Source of the DNA: Fusibacter sp. 3D3
GTDB lineage: Bacteria; Bacillota; Clostridia; Peptostreptococcales; Acidaminobacteraceae
DNA: 64,000 nt
Assembly: GCF_001748365.1 (NCBI RefSeq)
Contig: NZ_BDHH01000001.1
Coordinates: 305,843 to 369,842, forward strand
Reading direction: 5' to 3'
Shown here: positions 9,152-17,511 of the stretch, piece after piece
Position numbering within the stretch: position 1 is the stretch's first letter
Layout of the letters: each line of letters begins with the position of its first letter
Position numbers and translations under genes: made by a program
Notes under the pieces: generated by a model
The model's input: the letters and a program-made list of their open reading frames with translations, nothing else
The model's database searches: none
What the model was told of the DNA's origin: nothing

Positions 9152-10228
9152 TTATACAGCTGCAATATCGTTGACAGCTCTGCCGATCATGTCGTCAATT
9201 GTCGTCACTACTTTTTGACTGGATTCATAATTTCGATTCATCTCAATCAATCGAATCATTTCAGATATGGCATCTGTATTAGACCCTTCAATAAAGCCCT
9301 GTACAACCTCACCTGTAAACTCGGTCTTTTCCCCCGTCATTTCAGCTTCTGGCTTCTCTCTAAAATAGGAACCCCCAACTTTCTCAAGATCTGCAACGTT
9401 GGTATAATCTGTTATCAAAATTTTATCTGAAATTTCACCATCTTGAATCACTTCTCCAAATTCATTGACCGTGAAGCTATCACTTGTGATTTCTATGGGA
9501 CCATTTAACCCCAGAACCCTGCTGCCATCAAAAGAAACCAGTTCTCCAGCATTATTTATTGTGAAAGCACCATCTCTTGTGAGTAAAGTGCCATTCTCTG
9601 TGCTCAAATTAAAATAACCTTGTCCTCTAAGCGCCAAGTCGAATTTGCCACTTGTCATCTCAAGCTGTCCTTGATCAAAATCCGTCATAACCGCGTAACC
9701 TCTAATACCAGCACTCATTGTGCCGATCACATTAGGTGACCCCTGTATCACGATATTATCTAGGGTTGCACCTCCAGAGGTAATATTCCCCGCTTCATCA
9801 AGCTCAAATTCATTGTCGCCTATATAAATCGGACCGTTCTTCCCAAGTACATAATCCCCTTGTAAGGGATTGACTTGCCCGCCTACATTTTTATAGAGGG
9901 TTCTTAAATAACCATCACTATCTTTAAAAAACTTTACAGATTTACTATAATCTATACCGTTTTCTGTATCCACTCTAAAAAAACCATGCTCTACTTGAGC
10001 CGTGTATTCTCCATTTCTAGATTCAGAAGACACTTTAGACGCCCCCGATTTATAGGGTAAATTCGACCCATTGATTCTGGTGAACAAACGATTGTTAAAG
10101 GATTCAACCTCTAGCGTATCCCTTTTGTAACCCGATGTATTGACATTCGCAAGGTTATTACTAATTACATCTATTTTATGTACATTTGTCATTAAACCTG
10201 TGCCTGCTACATATAATCCTTTTATCAC
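9152..10228 (-). CDS. flgF: Flagellar basal-body rod protein FlgF (FlhO type)
   Basis: 358 residues. The N-terminal SNNLANVNTSGYKRDTLEVE and C-terminal SEMIRLIEMNRNYESSQK helices define the rod/hook family. It is longer than a typical FlgF (about 250), with the extra length in the middle. The start is GTG with GGAGG 7 nt upstream. It lies 26 bp before flgG, is the first gene after the sigma-D-like promoter at 10259-10286, and corresponds to Bacillus FlhO. Confidence 0.9.
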   Translation of the reverse strand: MIKGLYVAGTGLMTNVHKIDVISNNLANVNTSGYKRDTLEVESFNNRLFTRINGSNLPYKSGASKVSSESRNGEYTAQVEHGFFRVDTENGIDYSKSVKFFKDSDGYLRTLYKNVGGQVNPLQGDYVLGKNGPIYIGDNEFELDEAGNITSGGATLDNIVIQGSPNVIGTMSAGIRGYAVMTDFDQGQLEMTSGKFDLALRGQGYFNLSTENGTLLTRDGAFTINNAGELVSFDGSRVLGLNGPIEITSDSFTVNEFGEVIQDGEISDKILITDYTNVADLEKVGGSYFREKPEAEMTGEKTEFTGEVVQGFIEGSNTDAISEMIRLIEMNRNYESSQKVVTTIDDMIGRAVNDIAAV

Positions 10229-10258
10229 ATCAATACCTCCAGCTCTTTTACAATTAGA

Positions 10259-10286
10259 GTATCGGCACTCAGGTCTAAAAACTTTA
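10259..10286 (-). promoter_or_regulatory. Sigma-D (sigma-28) type flagellar promoter
   Basis: On the minus strand TAAAGTTT (10286-10279) and GCCGATAC (10266-10259) almost match the sigma-28 consensus TAAAGTTT / GCCGATAA. The gap is 12 nt, one more than usual. It lies about 30 bp upstream of the flgF start, a good distance for a promoter. Confidence 0.8.
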
Positions 10287-10495
10287 GTCTTTATATGATA
10301 TTTATAAAGGTTTCAAACCGCATTACTTTCTACTTAATAACGGTTCTTAATTAATTGTTGAGGATTCAACTATCAGCTATTTCTATAGGTTTTCACTTTT
10401 TTTTATATTTTCTTTGTTGTATGCCACGTTCAAAAATGTTATATTAAAAGTGGTTAAAATACCATACCCTTTATTAATTTCAATTTCCTCATTTT

Positions 10496-10534
10496 GGAAT
10501 GCTCAAGCGTCGCTTGAACATTCCCTTTTTTTTT
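10496..10534 (+). terminator. Hairpin with T-run overlapping the nadC stop
   Basis: Arms 10496-10509 and 10511-10524 pair with one mismatch, and nine T follow on the plus strand, reaching into the nadC stop codon. In the nadC direction the hairpin has no U-tract. It is therefore a plus-strand terminator by form, with no plus-strand gene before it, or a protective 3' hairpin for nadC. The rest of the 10229-10532 gap holds the flagellar promoter and nothing else I recognise. Confidence 0.5.
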
Positions 10535-11375
10535 ACTTCCTAAATCTGAGACTTAAGTCCAACGCCTTAACAGAATGTGTTAACGCCCCTACCGAAATCA
10601 CATCCACACCCGTTTTGGCGATTTCACTTACACGATCCAAAGTCACATTCCCAGAAGCTTCTAAAATCACTCGCTTTGCCGTTATTGCCACAGCTGCCTG
10701 CATCTCTTCTAGACTCATATTGTCTAACATGATAATATCTGCACCTGCATCTATCGCTTCATTGAGTTCTTTTAGACTCTCAACCTCAATTTCTATCTTT
10801 GTAGTATGCGGAATATGTGCTCTAGCTCTTTTTACAGCCTCTTGAATACTCCCCACCGCTCTGATGTGATTGTCCTTTATCATAACAGCATCTGATAAAT
10901 TGAAACGATGATTAAAGCCACCACCACATTTAACTGCGATTTTATCCAATATCCGTAATCCTGGCACAGTCTTACGAGTGTCTACAACTCTTGCATTATA
11001 AGGTTTTACCGCTTCAACATATCGACTTGTCAAAGTGGCAATCCCAGACATTCTTTGAAGCAGGTTTAAGGCCGTTCGTTCTGCTCTTAACAGATGAATC
11101 GAAAGCCCACGGATTACCGCAAGTTTCTGCCCCTTCTCAACCCCTTCTCCATTTGAAACAAACCACTCTATTTCGCAAGCTGCATCAACCATTCTAAAAG
11201 TGCTCTCAAAGACATCTATCCCCGAAATCACACCTGATTCTTTTGCGATGAGATCTGCAACGCTTTTTTCATGACCTGATAAGAGCGTTTCCGAGGTGAT
11301 ATCCCCGTAGTTCATATCTTCTATAAGTGCCTGCTTAATCATTTCCTCTATTTTAAGCTTAATCATTTTACTCAA
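10533..11375 (-). CDS. nadC: Nicotinate-nucleotide pyrophosphorylase (quinolinate phosphoribosyltransferase)
   Basis: 280 residues, the usual length. It converts quinolinate and PRPP to nicotinate mononucleotide, the last step of the de novo branch encoded here. VDTRKTVPGLR, GGGFNHRFNLSDAVMIKDNH and the IMLDNM loop are hallmark substrate-binding segments. The start overlaps the end of nadB by 8 bp, indicating coupled translation. Confidence 0.96.
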   Translation of the reverse strand: MSKMIKLKIEEMIKQALIEDMNYGDITSETLLSGHEKSVADLIAKESGVISGIDVFESTFRMVDAACEIEWFVSNGEGVEKGQKLAVIRGLSIHLLRAERTALNLLQRMSGIATLTSRYVEAVKPYNARVVDTRKTVPGLRILDKIAVKCGGGFNHRFNLSDAVMIKDNHIRAVGSIQEAVKRARAHIPHTTKIEIEVESLKELNEAIDAGADIIMLDNMSLEEMQAAVAITAKRVILEASGNVTLDRVSEIAKTGVDVISVGALTHSVKALDLSLRFRK

Positions 11376-12861
11376 ACTCCTTTATAGCATCGCAAATCAT
11401 TGCCCTCATCATGACCAAAGCATTATAAAGGCTGATATCTTCTATGCTAGACTCTTTTATAGTTGTTGCTTCTACAGTCTCACTGGAAACTGTTTTTGTA
11501 TTTTCTATAATGGCACTCACGCGATCACAAAGCGCCTCTAGCGCAGCCTTATCACGATTGATTCCCATGTACATGTCCATCCAGCCTCGTAAAGTCTCTT
11601 GATCCAAATCAAACTTCGGTATTTTTGTCCCTTGATCTAAAGGCCGGTTGATGACGCCTTCTCCTTTTAGAGCCTTTTGTTCAATCGCCTTTGCCACGCG
11701 CCAGCCAAATACAACCGCTTCTAAAAGTGAATTACTGGCAAGTCTGTTCCTTCCATGAACCCCGGTATGTGCACACTCACCCACTGCAAATAAAGCGCCC
11801 ATGGAGGTTTGCCCCAAAAGATCAGTCTGTACACCACCCATAAAATAATGTAATCTCGGCGCCACAGGAATCCAATCCTTTTCCATGAGTATGCCCTGTG
11901 TCTTACAGAACGCATAGATCGTCGGAAACCTTTCCATTAAAAATGATTTTGTTAAATGTGTCACATCCAGATAGACAAAGGGCACACTTTGGAGTGCTAA
12001 TTCTCGCTCAATTGCTGAAGATACCACATCTCTAGGCGAAAGTTCCAACCGCTCATCATACTTAACCATAAACCGTTCTAAAGATGCATTTCTGAGAATT
12101 GCACCTTCCCCACGCACGGCTTCAGATATTAAAAATTGTCGGCCTTCCAATTCAGGCGTATAGAAAACAGTGGGGTGAAATTGCGTTAAGTGCATATGTG
12201 CCGTTTTCACCCCCGCTCTGATCGCCATTGCGATACCACTTCCATCTATGCCATTTGCATTACTGGTGAAACTATATAAATGTCCTATACCACCTGTCGC
12301 AAGCACCGTCCATTTGGATAAAATTTCGGTATAGTGTTGGTTTAAATATCCCCGAACACCAAAACACATTTCGCCATCCGTCATGAGTTCTGCTCCAAAA
12401 AAGGGCGTTTCCCATCTGATATTTTCAGATGCCTTCACCTGTTCAACGAGTACTTCCATGATGGATTTCCCTGTATGATCACCAATTCTTAGTATTCGGG
12501 CAACGCGATGCGCACCTTCCATACCCATAAGGTACTGACCGTTTGAATCACGATCAAAATGAACGCCTAAAATTTCAAGTCGATGCATATTGATTTCAGC
12601 TTCTTCTACCAAAACTTTCACACTTGCAGGGTCATTGGTATAATGGCCACTTTTTAGCGTATCTTCATAATGCATCGAGGGTGAATCATACGTTTTGATC
12701 ATCGAAGCCGCAATACCACCCTGTGCTAAATAACTGTTCGTATTTTGACTGTCTGCTTTAGAAACAATCCATATTTTCATTTCTTTAGGCAACATCAGTG
12801 CTGTGTATAAACCCGCTATACCTGCCCCTATAATGACAACATCCGTTTCATAAGATTTCAA
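11368..12861 (-). CDS. nadB: L-aspartate oxidase
   Basis: 497 residues. It is a flavoprotein that oxidises aspartate to iminoaspartate for NadA. The FAD dinucleotide motif GAGIAGLYTA lies at 12-21, SYLAQGGIAA near 43-52 is the flavin-contact segment of this family, and HGRNRLASNSLLEAVVFG is the C-terminal FAD segment. The start codon is TTG, preceded by AAGGTGAT. It sits 11 bp after nadA. In anaerobes fumarate can replace oxygen as the acceptor (family knowledge). Confidence 0.95.
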   Translation of the reverse strand: MKSYETDVVIIGAGIAGLYTALMLPKEMKIWIVSKADSQNTNSYLAQGGIAASMIKTYDSPSMHYEDTLKSGHYTNDPASVKVLVEEAEINMHRLEILGVHFDRDSNGQYLMGMEGAHRVARILRIGDHTGKSIMEVLVEQVKASENIRWETPFFGAELMTDGEMCFGVRGYLNQHYTEILSKWTVLATGGIGHLYSFTSNANGIDGSGIAMAIRAGVKTAHMHLTQFHPTVFYTPELEGRQFLISEAVRGEGAILRNASLERFMVKYDERLELSPRDVVSSAIERELALQSVPFVYLDVTHLTKSFLMERFPTIYAFCKTQGILMEKDWIPVAPRLHYFMGGVQTDLLGQTSMGALFAVGECAHTGVHGRNRLASNSLLEAVVFGWRVAKAIEQKALKGEGVINRPLDQGTKIPKFDLDQETLRGWMDMYMGINRDKAALEALCDRVSAIIENTKTVSSETVEATTIKESSIEDISLYNALVMMRAMICDAIKEFE

Positions 12862-12872
12862 TTCATCACCTT

Positions 12873-13820
12873 CTATTTCGATGCTTCAAGCATGGCATGG
12901 ATTGAATTATAAGCCTTTTGGCTAATTTCAGGCTTAAGTATGATTTCATTGCCACCTGTTTCAAGCACTCTTAACACGTCTTCAAGTCTTGTCTTTTTCA
13001 TATTTGGGCAAGTAAAGTGAGCATTCAAAAGGACAAATTTCTTCTCAGGGCTATCGGCCTTCAAGGTTTCCATAACGCCTTCTTCCGTGCCAATCACAAG
13101 CACCCTAGCATCAGACGTCTTTGCGTAATGGATAATCTGTGACGTTGAACCCACAAAATCCGCTTGATCTACAATTTCGGGTTTACATTCTGGATGCACC
13201 AAAATTTCGGCTTCTGGATATTGCGCTCTTATAGCTTCAATGTCTTTCATGCTAATTCTATGATGCGTCGGACAAAAGCCCTTCCATAAAATAACTTCTT
13301 TTTCTGGAACGTACTTCGATGTATAATGTCCAAGGTTTTGATCGGGCACAAAGATGATTTGTTCGGATGCTATGCTTTTCATGATTTTAACTGCATTTGA
13401 AGAAGTACAACATATATCGCTTTCAGCCTTTACTTCCGCAGATGAATTGACATAACAAACGACTTTGGCATTTGGATATTTATGTTTTTCTGCTCTTAAC
13501 TGCTCTGCCGTAACCATATCTGCCATGGGGCAACCTGCTTCAAAATTTGGCAATATGACTTTTTTATCTGGTGATAGTAACTTGGCGGTTTCAGCCATAA
13601 AATACACCCCACAAAGTATAAGCGTCTCAGCTTCACACTCAGAGGCGATCTTTGCCAGCTCCAGTGAATCGCCAACGTAATCTGCAACTGCTTTTATGGC
13701 TTCTATTTGATAATGATGTGCCAGTACAATGGCTTTTCTCTCTATTTTAAGGGCCTTAATCTTTTCAACGATATCGGTATTCATGTTCATATTCGTGTTC
13801 GTGTTCGTGTTCCTATTCAT
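12873..13820 (-). CDS. nadA: Quinolinate synthase A
   Basis: 315 residues. It condenses iminoaspartate with dihydroxyacetone phosphate to quinolinate using a [4Fe-4S] cluster. LAHHYQ, the three cluster cysteine contexts LILCGVYFMAE, VHPECKPE and HFTCPNMKK, and the GSTSQI loop are present. The N-terminus is odd: Asn/Thr/Met codons from a short six-base repeat extend the protein by about 14 residues before the normal start of homology. The ribosome-binding site GGGGG lies upstream of the first ATG, so the repeat is probably translated. Confidence 0.95.
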   Translation of the reverse strand: MNRNTNTNTNMNMNTDIVEKIKALKIERKAIVLAHHYQIEAIKAVADYVGDSLELAKIASECEAETLILCGVYFMAETAKLLSPDKKVILPNFEAGCPMADMVTAEQLRAEKHKYPNAKVVCYVNSSAEVKAESDICCTSSNAVKIMKSIASEQIIFVPDQNLGHYTSKYVPEKEVILWKGFCPTHHRISMKDIEAIRAQYPEAEILVHPECKPEIVDQADFVGSTSQIIHYAKTSDARVLVIGTEEGVMETLKADSPEKKFVLLNAHFTCPNMKKTRLEDVLRVLETGGNEIILKPEISQKAYNSIHAMLEASK

Positions 13821-13842
13821 GTTACGCCCCCTTCTATGACAT

Positions 13843-13862
13843 TACATGTGTCTTGTCACATC
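13843..13862 (-). promoter_or_regulatory. Candidate NiaR (NAD repressor) operator
   Basis: An imperfect palindrome with arms ATGTG and CACAT around TCTTGT lies between the nadA promoter and its ribosome-binding site. NiaR/YrxA operators of Firmicutes contain similar GTGTCTTGACAC-like palindromes (from memory, no search done). Its place near the predicted transcript start suits repression. Confidence 0.4.
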
Positions 13863-13871
13863 TTCACCAGT

Positions 13872-13900
13872 AATATATCACAAAAAATGAGTGACTTCAA
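13872..13900 (-). promoter_or_regulatory. Sigma-A promoter of nadABC
   Basis: Minus strand TTGAAG (13900-13895), 17-nt spacer, TATATT (13877-13872). The predicted start falls inside or next to the NiaR-like palindrome. Confidence 0.6.
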
Positions 13901-13917
13901 CCATTATACAAAATATA

Positions 13918-13969
13918 AAAGGATTTCAACGACGCGTCTTTTTTTCAAAAAAACGTTGTGAAATCCTCT
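13918..13969 (-). terminator. Terminator after mbl/mreB
   Basis: GGATTTCAACG (13921-13931) pairs with CGTTGTGAAATCC (13954-13966) with a 2-nt bulge. On the minus strand the stem is followed by TTTTATATTTT. It separates mbl from the nad operon. Confidence 0.5.
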
Positions 13970-14001
13970 TTAGATACTCTTATTCAATTCGTATTTTTAT
14001 C

Positions 14002-15033
14002 TTATAGGTAACGCTTCCGCGAAGATGTGGTCATCATATTCTTCTCAAGAATATCCAAATATTCAAGACTCATCCCTGTGCCTTTTGCAACACAACTCAC
14101 CGCATCATCTGCTATGTAAGTTGGTATTCCTGTTCTCTTTTCAAGTTGTTTGTTAAGGCCGAATAAAAGCGACCCCCCACCTGTCATCACAATGCCTCTA
14201 GAACTGATATCTGAAGCAAGTTCCGGTGGCGTTTTTTCAAGTACTGCATGAACTGCATCGCAAATTGAGTTCACAGCTTCACTTAATGCTTCTAACATCT
14301 CATCACTTGAAATACTAATATTCTTAGGCAAACCCGTAATCAAATCTCGACCACGGCAATCCATTTTAACCATTTTCGTCCTTGGATATGCGGTTCCAAT
14401 ATTGATTTTAAGTTCCTCGGCTGTCCGCTCACCGATCAAAAGATTATGTCTTTTTCTCATATACCTTATAATGGCTTCGTCAAACTTGTCGCCAGCCACT
14501 TTAATGGAGTTGCTCACGACAATACCATCAAGAGAAATAACGGCTATATCAGCTGTTCCGCCACCAATATCAATCACCATGTTCCCATCAGGTTTTGTGA
14601 TATCAAGGCCTGCTCCGATGGCAGCCGCAATGGGCTCTTCGATTAAAAACGTCTTGCCCCCACCCGCTTCAGTGGTTGCGTCAAGAACCGCTCGCTTTTC
14701 CACTTCTGTTACACCACTTGGAACACAAATGATAATCTTAGGTTTAAATAATCTTCTTTTTCCACATGTTTTGTTGATAAAATATCGGAGCATTCTTTCA
14801 GTAACATCGTAATCAGAAATAACCCCATCTTTCAGAGGCCTAATTGCGATAATATTTCCTGGTGTACGTCCTAACATTTTTCGTGCTTCGTTGCCGACTG
14901 CCAGTACACGATCTGTATTTTTATCAATGGCAACTACCGAAGGTTCTCTCAAAACGATTCCCTTGCCTTTAATATATACCAACACGCTGGCCGTTCCTAA
15001 ATCTATTCCAATTTCAGCGCCGATTCCAAACAT
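14002..15033 (-). CDS. mbl: MreB/Mbl rod-shape actin homologue
   Basis: 343 residues. It forms filaments under the membrane that steer cell-wall elongation. The actin-fold phosphate loops are visible: IGIDLGTAS near the N-terminus, VIDIGGGTADIAVISL near 160 and the adenosine loop MTGGGSLL. I use mbl rather than mreB because the gene lies between murA and flgF-flgG, as mbl does in Bacillus. The protein sequence alone does not separate the paralogues. The start has GGAAGGTGG upstream. Confidence 0.88.
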   Translation of the reverse strand: MFGIGAEIGIDLGTASVLVYIKGKGIVLREPSVVAIDKNTDRVLAVGNEARKMLGRTPGNIIAIRPLKDGVISDYDVTERMLRYFINKTCGKRRLFKPKIIICVPSGVTEVEKRAVLDATTEAGGGKTFLIEEPIAAAIGAGLDITKPDGNMVIDIGGGTADIAVISLDGIVVSNSIKVAGDKFDEAIIRYMRKRHNLLIGERTAEELKINIGTAYPRTKMVKMDCRGRDLITGLPKNISISSDEMLEALSEAVNSICDAVHAVLEKTPPELASDISSRGIVMTGGGSLLFGLNKQLEKRTGIPTYIADDAVSCVAKGTGMSLEYLDILEKNMMTTSSRKRYL

Positions 15034-15084
15034 GAATTATCCACCTTCCACATCATTTCTTTATTGACAACTCAATCCTCTATG

Positions 15085-15187
15085 AATCATTGTCGGTCAA
15101 AACTGCGTTTTGCCCGACCCGTTCTCGTCTAACCGCTTAGAGCAGGTTGAAAATTCCTGCCTCTAAGCTGGACGAGAACTAATGATT
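15085..15187. repeat. Structured intergenic repeat, family B, copy 1
   Basis: 103 bp bounded by AATCATT and AATGATT. Inside are two arms. One is TCGGTCAAAAC / GTTTTGCCCGA. The other has the outer stem GTTCTCGTC / GACGAGAAC and the inner stem GCTTAGAG-CAGG / CCTG-CTCTAAGC. It lies in the murA-mbl gap. Confidence 0.8.
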
Positions 15188-15289
15188 GATCATTGTCGGT
15201 CAAAACTGCGTTTTGCCCGACCCGTTCTCGTCTAATCGCAAAGCGCAGGTTAAACATTCCCGCTCTTTGCTGGACGAAAACTAATGATT
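15188..15289. repeat. Structured intergenic repeat, family B, copy 2
   Basis: 102 bp, in direct tandem with copy 1. The inner stem differs from copy 1 on both sides (GCAAAG with CTTTGC instead of GCTTAGAG with CTCTAAGC), so pairing is kept. The outer stem has a G:T pair (GTTCTCGTC / GACGAAAAC). The two copies fill the gap between murA and mbl. Confidence 0.8.
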
Positions 15290-15307
15290 TATATAAAAAA
15301 ATTGACC

Positions 15308-16573
15308 TTATTCGCCTTCAACTCGTCTGATTTTTGCACCTAGACTCACTAAATCTCTTTCAATCTGTGGATAGCCTCTATCAATATGATAAATATCATC
15401 CACTTCAGTAACGCCTTCAGCTATAAGACCTGCTAAAACAAGTGCTGCCCCTGCCCTTAAATCCGTTGCTTTGACTTGTGCCCCTTGAATCGCTTTGACA
15501 CCTTGTATGACAGCACTATGCCCTTCGATCTTGACATTAGCACCCATTCTATTGATTTCAGCAACATGTCTAAAACGGTTTTCAAACACCGTTTCTGTAA
15601 TCACGCTTGTGCCTTCTGAAATAGACAATAAAGCCATGAAAGGCGCTTGAACATCTGTTGGAAAACCTGGATATGGTAATGTCGTGATATCAACCGCTTT
15701 AAGTCCACCCGTTGAGGTCACTCTGATTCGATCATCATCATCTTCAACGATTACACCCATTTCTCTAAGTTTCGCTGTAATAGGCTTAACGTGGCTTGAA
15801 ACTACATTTTCAATAGTGATATCCCCTTTAGTCATGGCTGCAGCAACCATGTAAGTTGCTGTAATAATTCGATCTGGCATAGTTTGATGTCTAGTCCCTT
15901 TAAGCGATGTCACGCCATTGATCCTAATCGTATCGGTCCCTGCACCCTTTACATTGGCGCCCATTTCATTTAGGAAATTGGCAAGATCAATGATCTCAGG
16001 TTCTTTTGCAGCATTCTGGATCGAAGTTTGACCTTTTGCCATAGTGGCAGCCATCATTATATTTTCTGTAGCACCAACACTTGGAAAATCAAGATAGATT
16101 TCTGAACCGACTAAGCCATGCTCCGCTTTAGCTTCGATATAACCATGTCCTAAAGTCACTTCTGCACCGAGTGCTTGGAAGCCTTTTAAATGAAGATCAA
16201 TAGGTCTCGCACCAATCGCACAACCTCCAGGCATTGAAACTTTGGCAATCCCCTTTTTTGCAAGCAAAGGACCCATCACCAAAAATGAAGCGCGCATCTT
16301 CTGAATTAATTCATATGGCGCTTCACATCTTAAAACCTTACCTGGCTTAATTTCGATCGTCTCTTCCACTCTATCATAATGAACCACTTGACCTAATGAT
16401 TCAAGTAATGTAATCATAACTTCTACATCTAACAACTCTGGAACACTTTCTATTACACAAGCCTCTTCCGCTAGCAAAGATGCTGCCATAAGTTTAAGAA
16501 CAGAATTTTTTGCGCCGTTTATTCTAACTGTTCCTACTAAAGGCCCACTTTTTTCAACTAATAATTTAGCCAA
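15308..16573 (-). CDS. murA: UDP-N-acetylglucosamine 1-carboxyvinyltransferase
   Basis: 421 residues, the normal length. It transfers enolpyruvate to UDP-GlcNAc, the first committed step of peptidoglycan synthesis. The active-site cysteine is Cys118 in PGGCAIGARPIDLHLKGF, so fosfomycin sensitivity is expected. The start codon is TTG, supported by AGGAGG 6-7 nt upstream and by homology beginning at MAKLLVEKSG. Downstream are the two family B repeats and then mbl. spoIID and spoIIID, usual here in spore-formers, are missing. Confidence 0.96.
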   Translation of the reverse strand: MAKLLVEKSGPLVGTVRINGAKNSVLKLMAASLLAEEACVIESVPELLDVEVMITLLESLGQVVHYDRVEETIEIKPGKVLRCEAPYELIQKMRASFLVMGPLLAKKGIAKVSMPGGCAIGARPIDLHLKGFQALGAEVTLGHGYIEAKAEHGLVGSEIYLDFPSVGATENIMMAATMAKGQTSIQNAAKEPEIIDLANFLNEMGANVKGAGTDTIRINGVTSLKGTRHQTMPDRIITATYMVAAAMTKGDITIENVVSSHVKPITAKLREMGVIVEDDDDRIRVTSTGGLKAVDITTLPYPGFPTDVQAPFMALLSISEGTSVITETVFENRFRHVAEINRMGANVKIEGHSAVIQGVKAIQGAQVKATDLRAGAALVLAGLIAEGVTEVDDIYHIDRGYPQIERDLVSLGAKIRRVEGE

Positions 16574-16710
16574 TTGTATCCTCCTGATTACTACCCAAAA
16601 TTTATTTTATATAAAGTATTTACGCATATTCCAACTCAATTTTGTAAACCTGTTAAAACACTCATACACATTTACTATTATATATAAAAACGATGTATCA
16701 TTCTACATTA

Positions 16711-16733
16711 TTTTTTTTTTTTTTTATTTTTTT
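16711..16733. other. Long T/A homopolymer tract upstream of murA
   Basis: Fifteen T, one A and seven T on the plus strand (A-tracts in the murA direction), about 140 bp upstream of the murA start. Such tracts bend DNA and can act as UP-elements. The region 16740-16820 also has a nested stem, CTAA-GGGGG / CCCCC-TTAG, past the end of the IscU-like gene. Confidence 0.6.
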
Positions 16734-16828
16734 GATTCTAAGGGGGTGATTTTGCATCATTTCATGTCAGCTAGAGTCTCGGGCGACAAAAGTTGATCAA
16801 CCTTCTACCCCCATTAGGTTCCATGAAA

Positions 16829-17200
16829 TTACTTGTTGCATTTACATCTATAGTCATTAATGGCGTTTCTAAGTGCAACAGTTCCAAGCAAAGAGCAATG
16901 TATTTTCTCTTTCGGTAAGTGGTCCAATGCCGTTACGATATCATTTTCATTAATCGTATAGGCCACAAGGATGTGCTTGCCTTTTGCAAGTTCTGTGAGC
17001 ACACTGCTTGTTGCGATCGCACCTGCACAGCCGTGCACCATGAATTTAATATCCACTATAATTGAATGCTCAACTTGAATTGTAATTTCTAAATAATCAC
17101 CACACTCTGGATCGCCCGCACTTCCTTCGCCATCTGGATCTTGTATCATACCGACATTCCTTGGATTCATAAAATGATCCAGTACTTTTTCAGAATACAT
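16829..17200 (-). CDS. IscU/NifU-like iron-sulfur cluster scaffold
   Basis: 123 residues from the ATG at 17200. A GTG at 17215 is in frame, but the ribosome-binding site AGGG lies between the two, so the ATG is the better start. Three cysteines in the classic scaffold contexts, PECGD (Cys33), HGCAGA (Cys58) and HCSLLG (Cys102), would hold the nascent Fe-S cluster, and a CKC pair sits at the C-terminus. No cysteine desulfurase gene is beside it, so its sulfur donor must be elsewhere. It may help supply Fe-S proteins such as NadA (inference). Confidence 0.85.
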   Translation of the reverse strand: MYSEKVLDHFMNPRNVGMIQDPDGEGSAGDPECGDYLEITIQVEHSIIVDIKFMVHGCAGAIATSSVLTELAKGKHILVAYTINENDIVTALDHLPKEKIHCSLLGTVALRNAINDYRCKCNK

Positions 17201-17282
17201 AGTAGATTCCCTCACTTTATTTTATTGGCGTATGCCAGTTTCAATTTTACTATTTTTTTGACATAAGTCAATATAACCCTTG

Positions 17283-17418
17283 AGGAATATATCCCCCTAC
17301 TCAAAGTGGGGGGATATATTCCTAATTCAGTGGGAGTCCAAACTCCCACCGAATGCAATCCAATAGGATTGCACAAGGGTTACGAAGGTAGCAAAGCGGA
17401 CTGAGTATACGCTTTGAT
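17283..17418. repeat. Composite hairpin element with a family A repeat core
   Basis: Three perfect hairpins follow one another: 17283-17297/17309-17323 (15 bp), 17330-17337/17342-17349 (8 bp, loop CCAA) and 17354-17361/17366-17373 (loop AATA). They end in a core of about 45 bp, which in reverse orientation reads ACTCAGTCCGCTTTGCTACC, matching 22171 onward and the 25554 array. The element occupies the divergent gap between the IscU-like and PepT-like genes. Confidence 0.75.
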
Positions 17419-17483
17419 CCACAAAATCTCTATGAAGTTAATCACTTTCTGCTAAATTTTAAGATGAATGTCCTCATTTTTTT

Positions 17484-17511
17484 AGTATAATAATAGTAGT
17501 TAGAGTGTCAA
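17484..17511 (-). promoter_or_regulatory. Probable promoter toward the IscU-like gene
   Basis: Minus strand TTGACA (17511-17506), 16-nt spacer, TATACT (17489-17484). Transcripts would carry the hairpin element in a leader of about 280 nt. A plus-strand TATAAT at 17486-17491 overlaps it and may serve the PepT-like gene. Confidence 0.5.

Noticed and set aside
15188-15289. Cyclic-di-GMP riboswitch, because of the ACGCAAAGC-like segment
   Set aside because: The rest of the riboswitch core is absent, and the unit is a tandem, two-locus repeat not placed in a fitting 5' leader.
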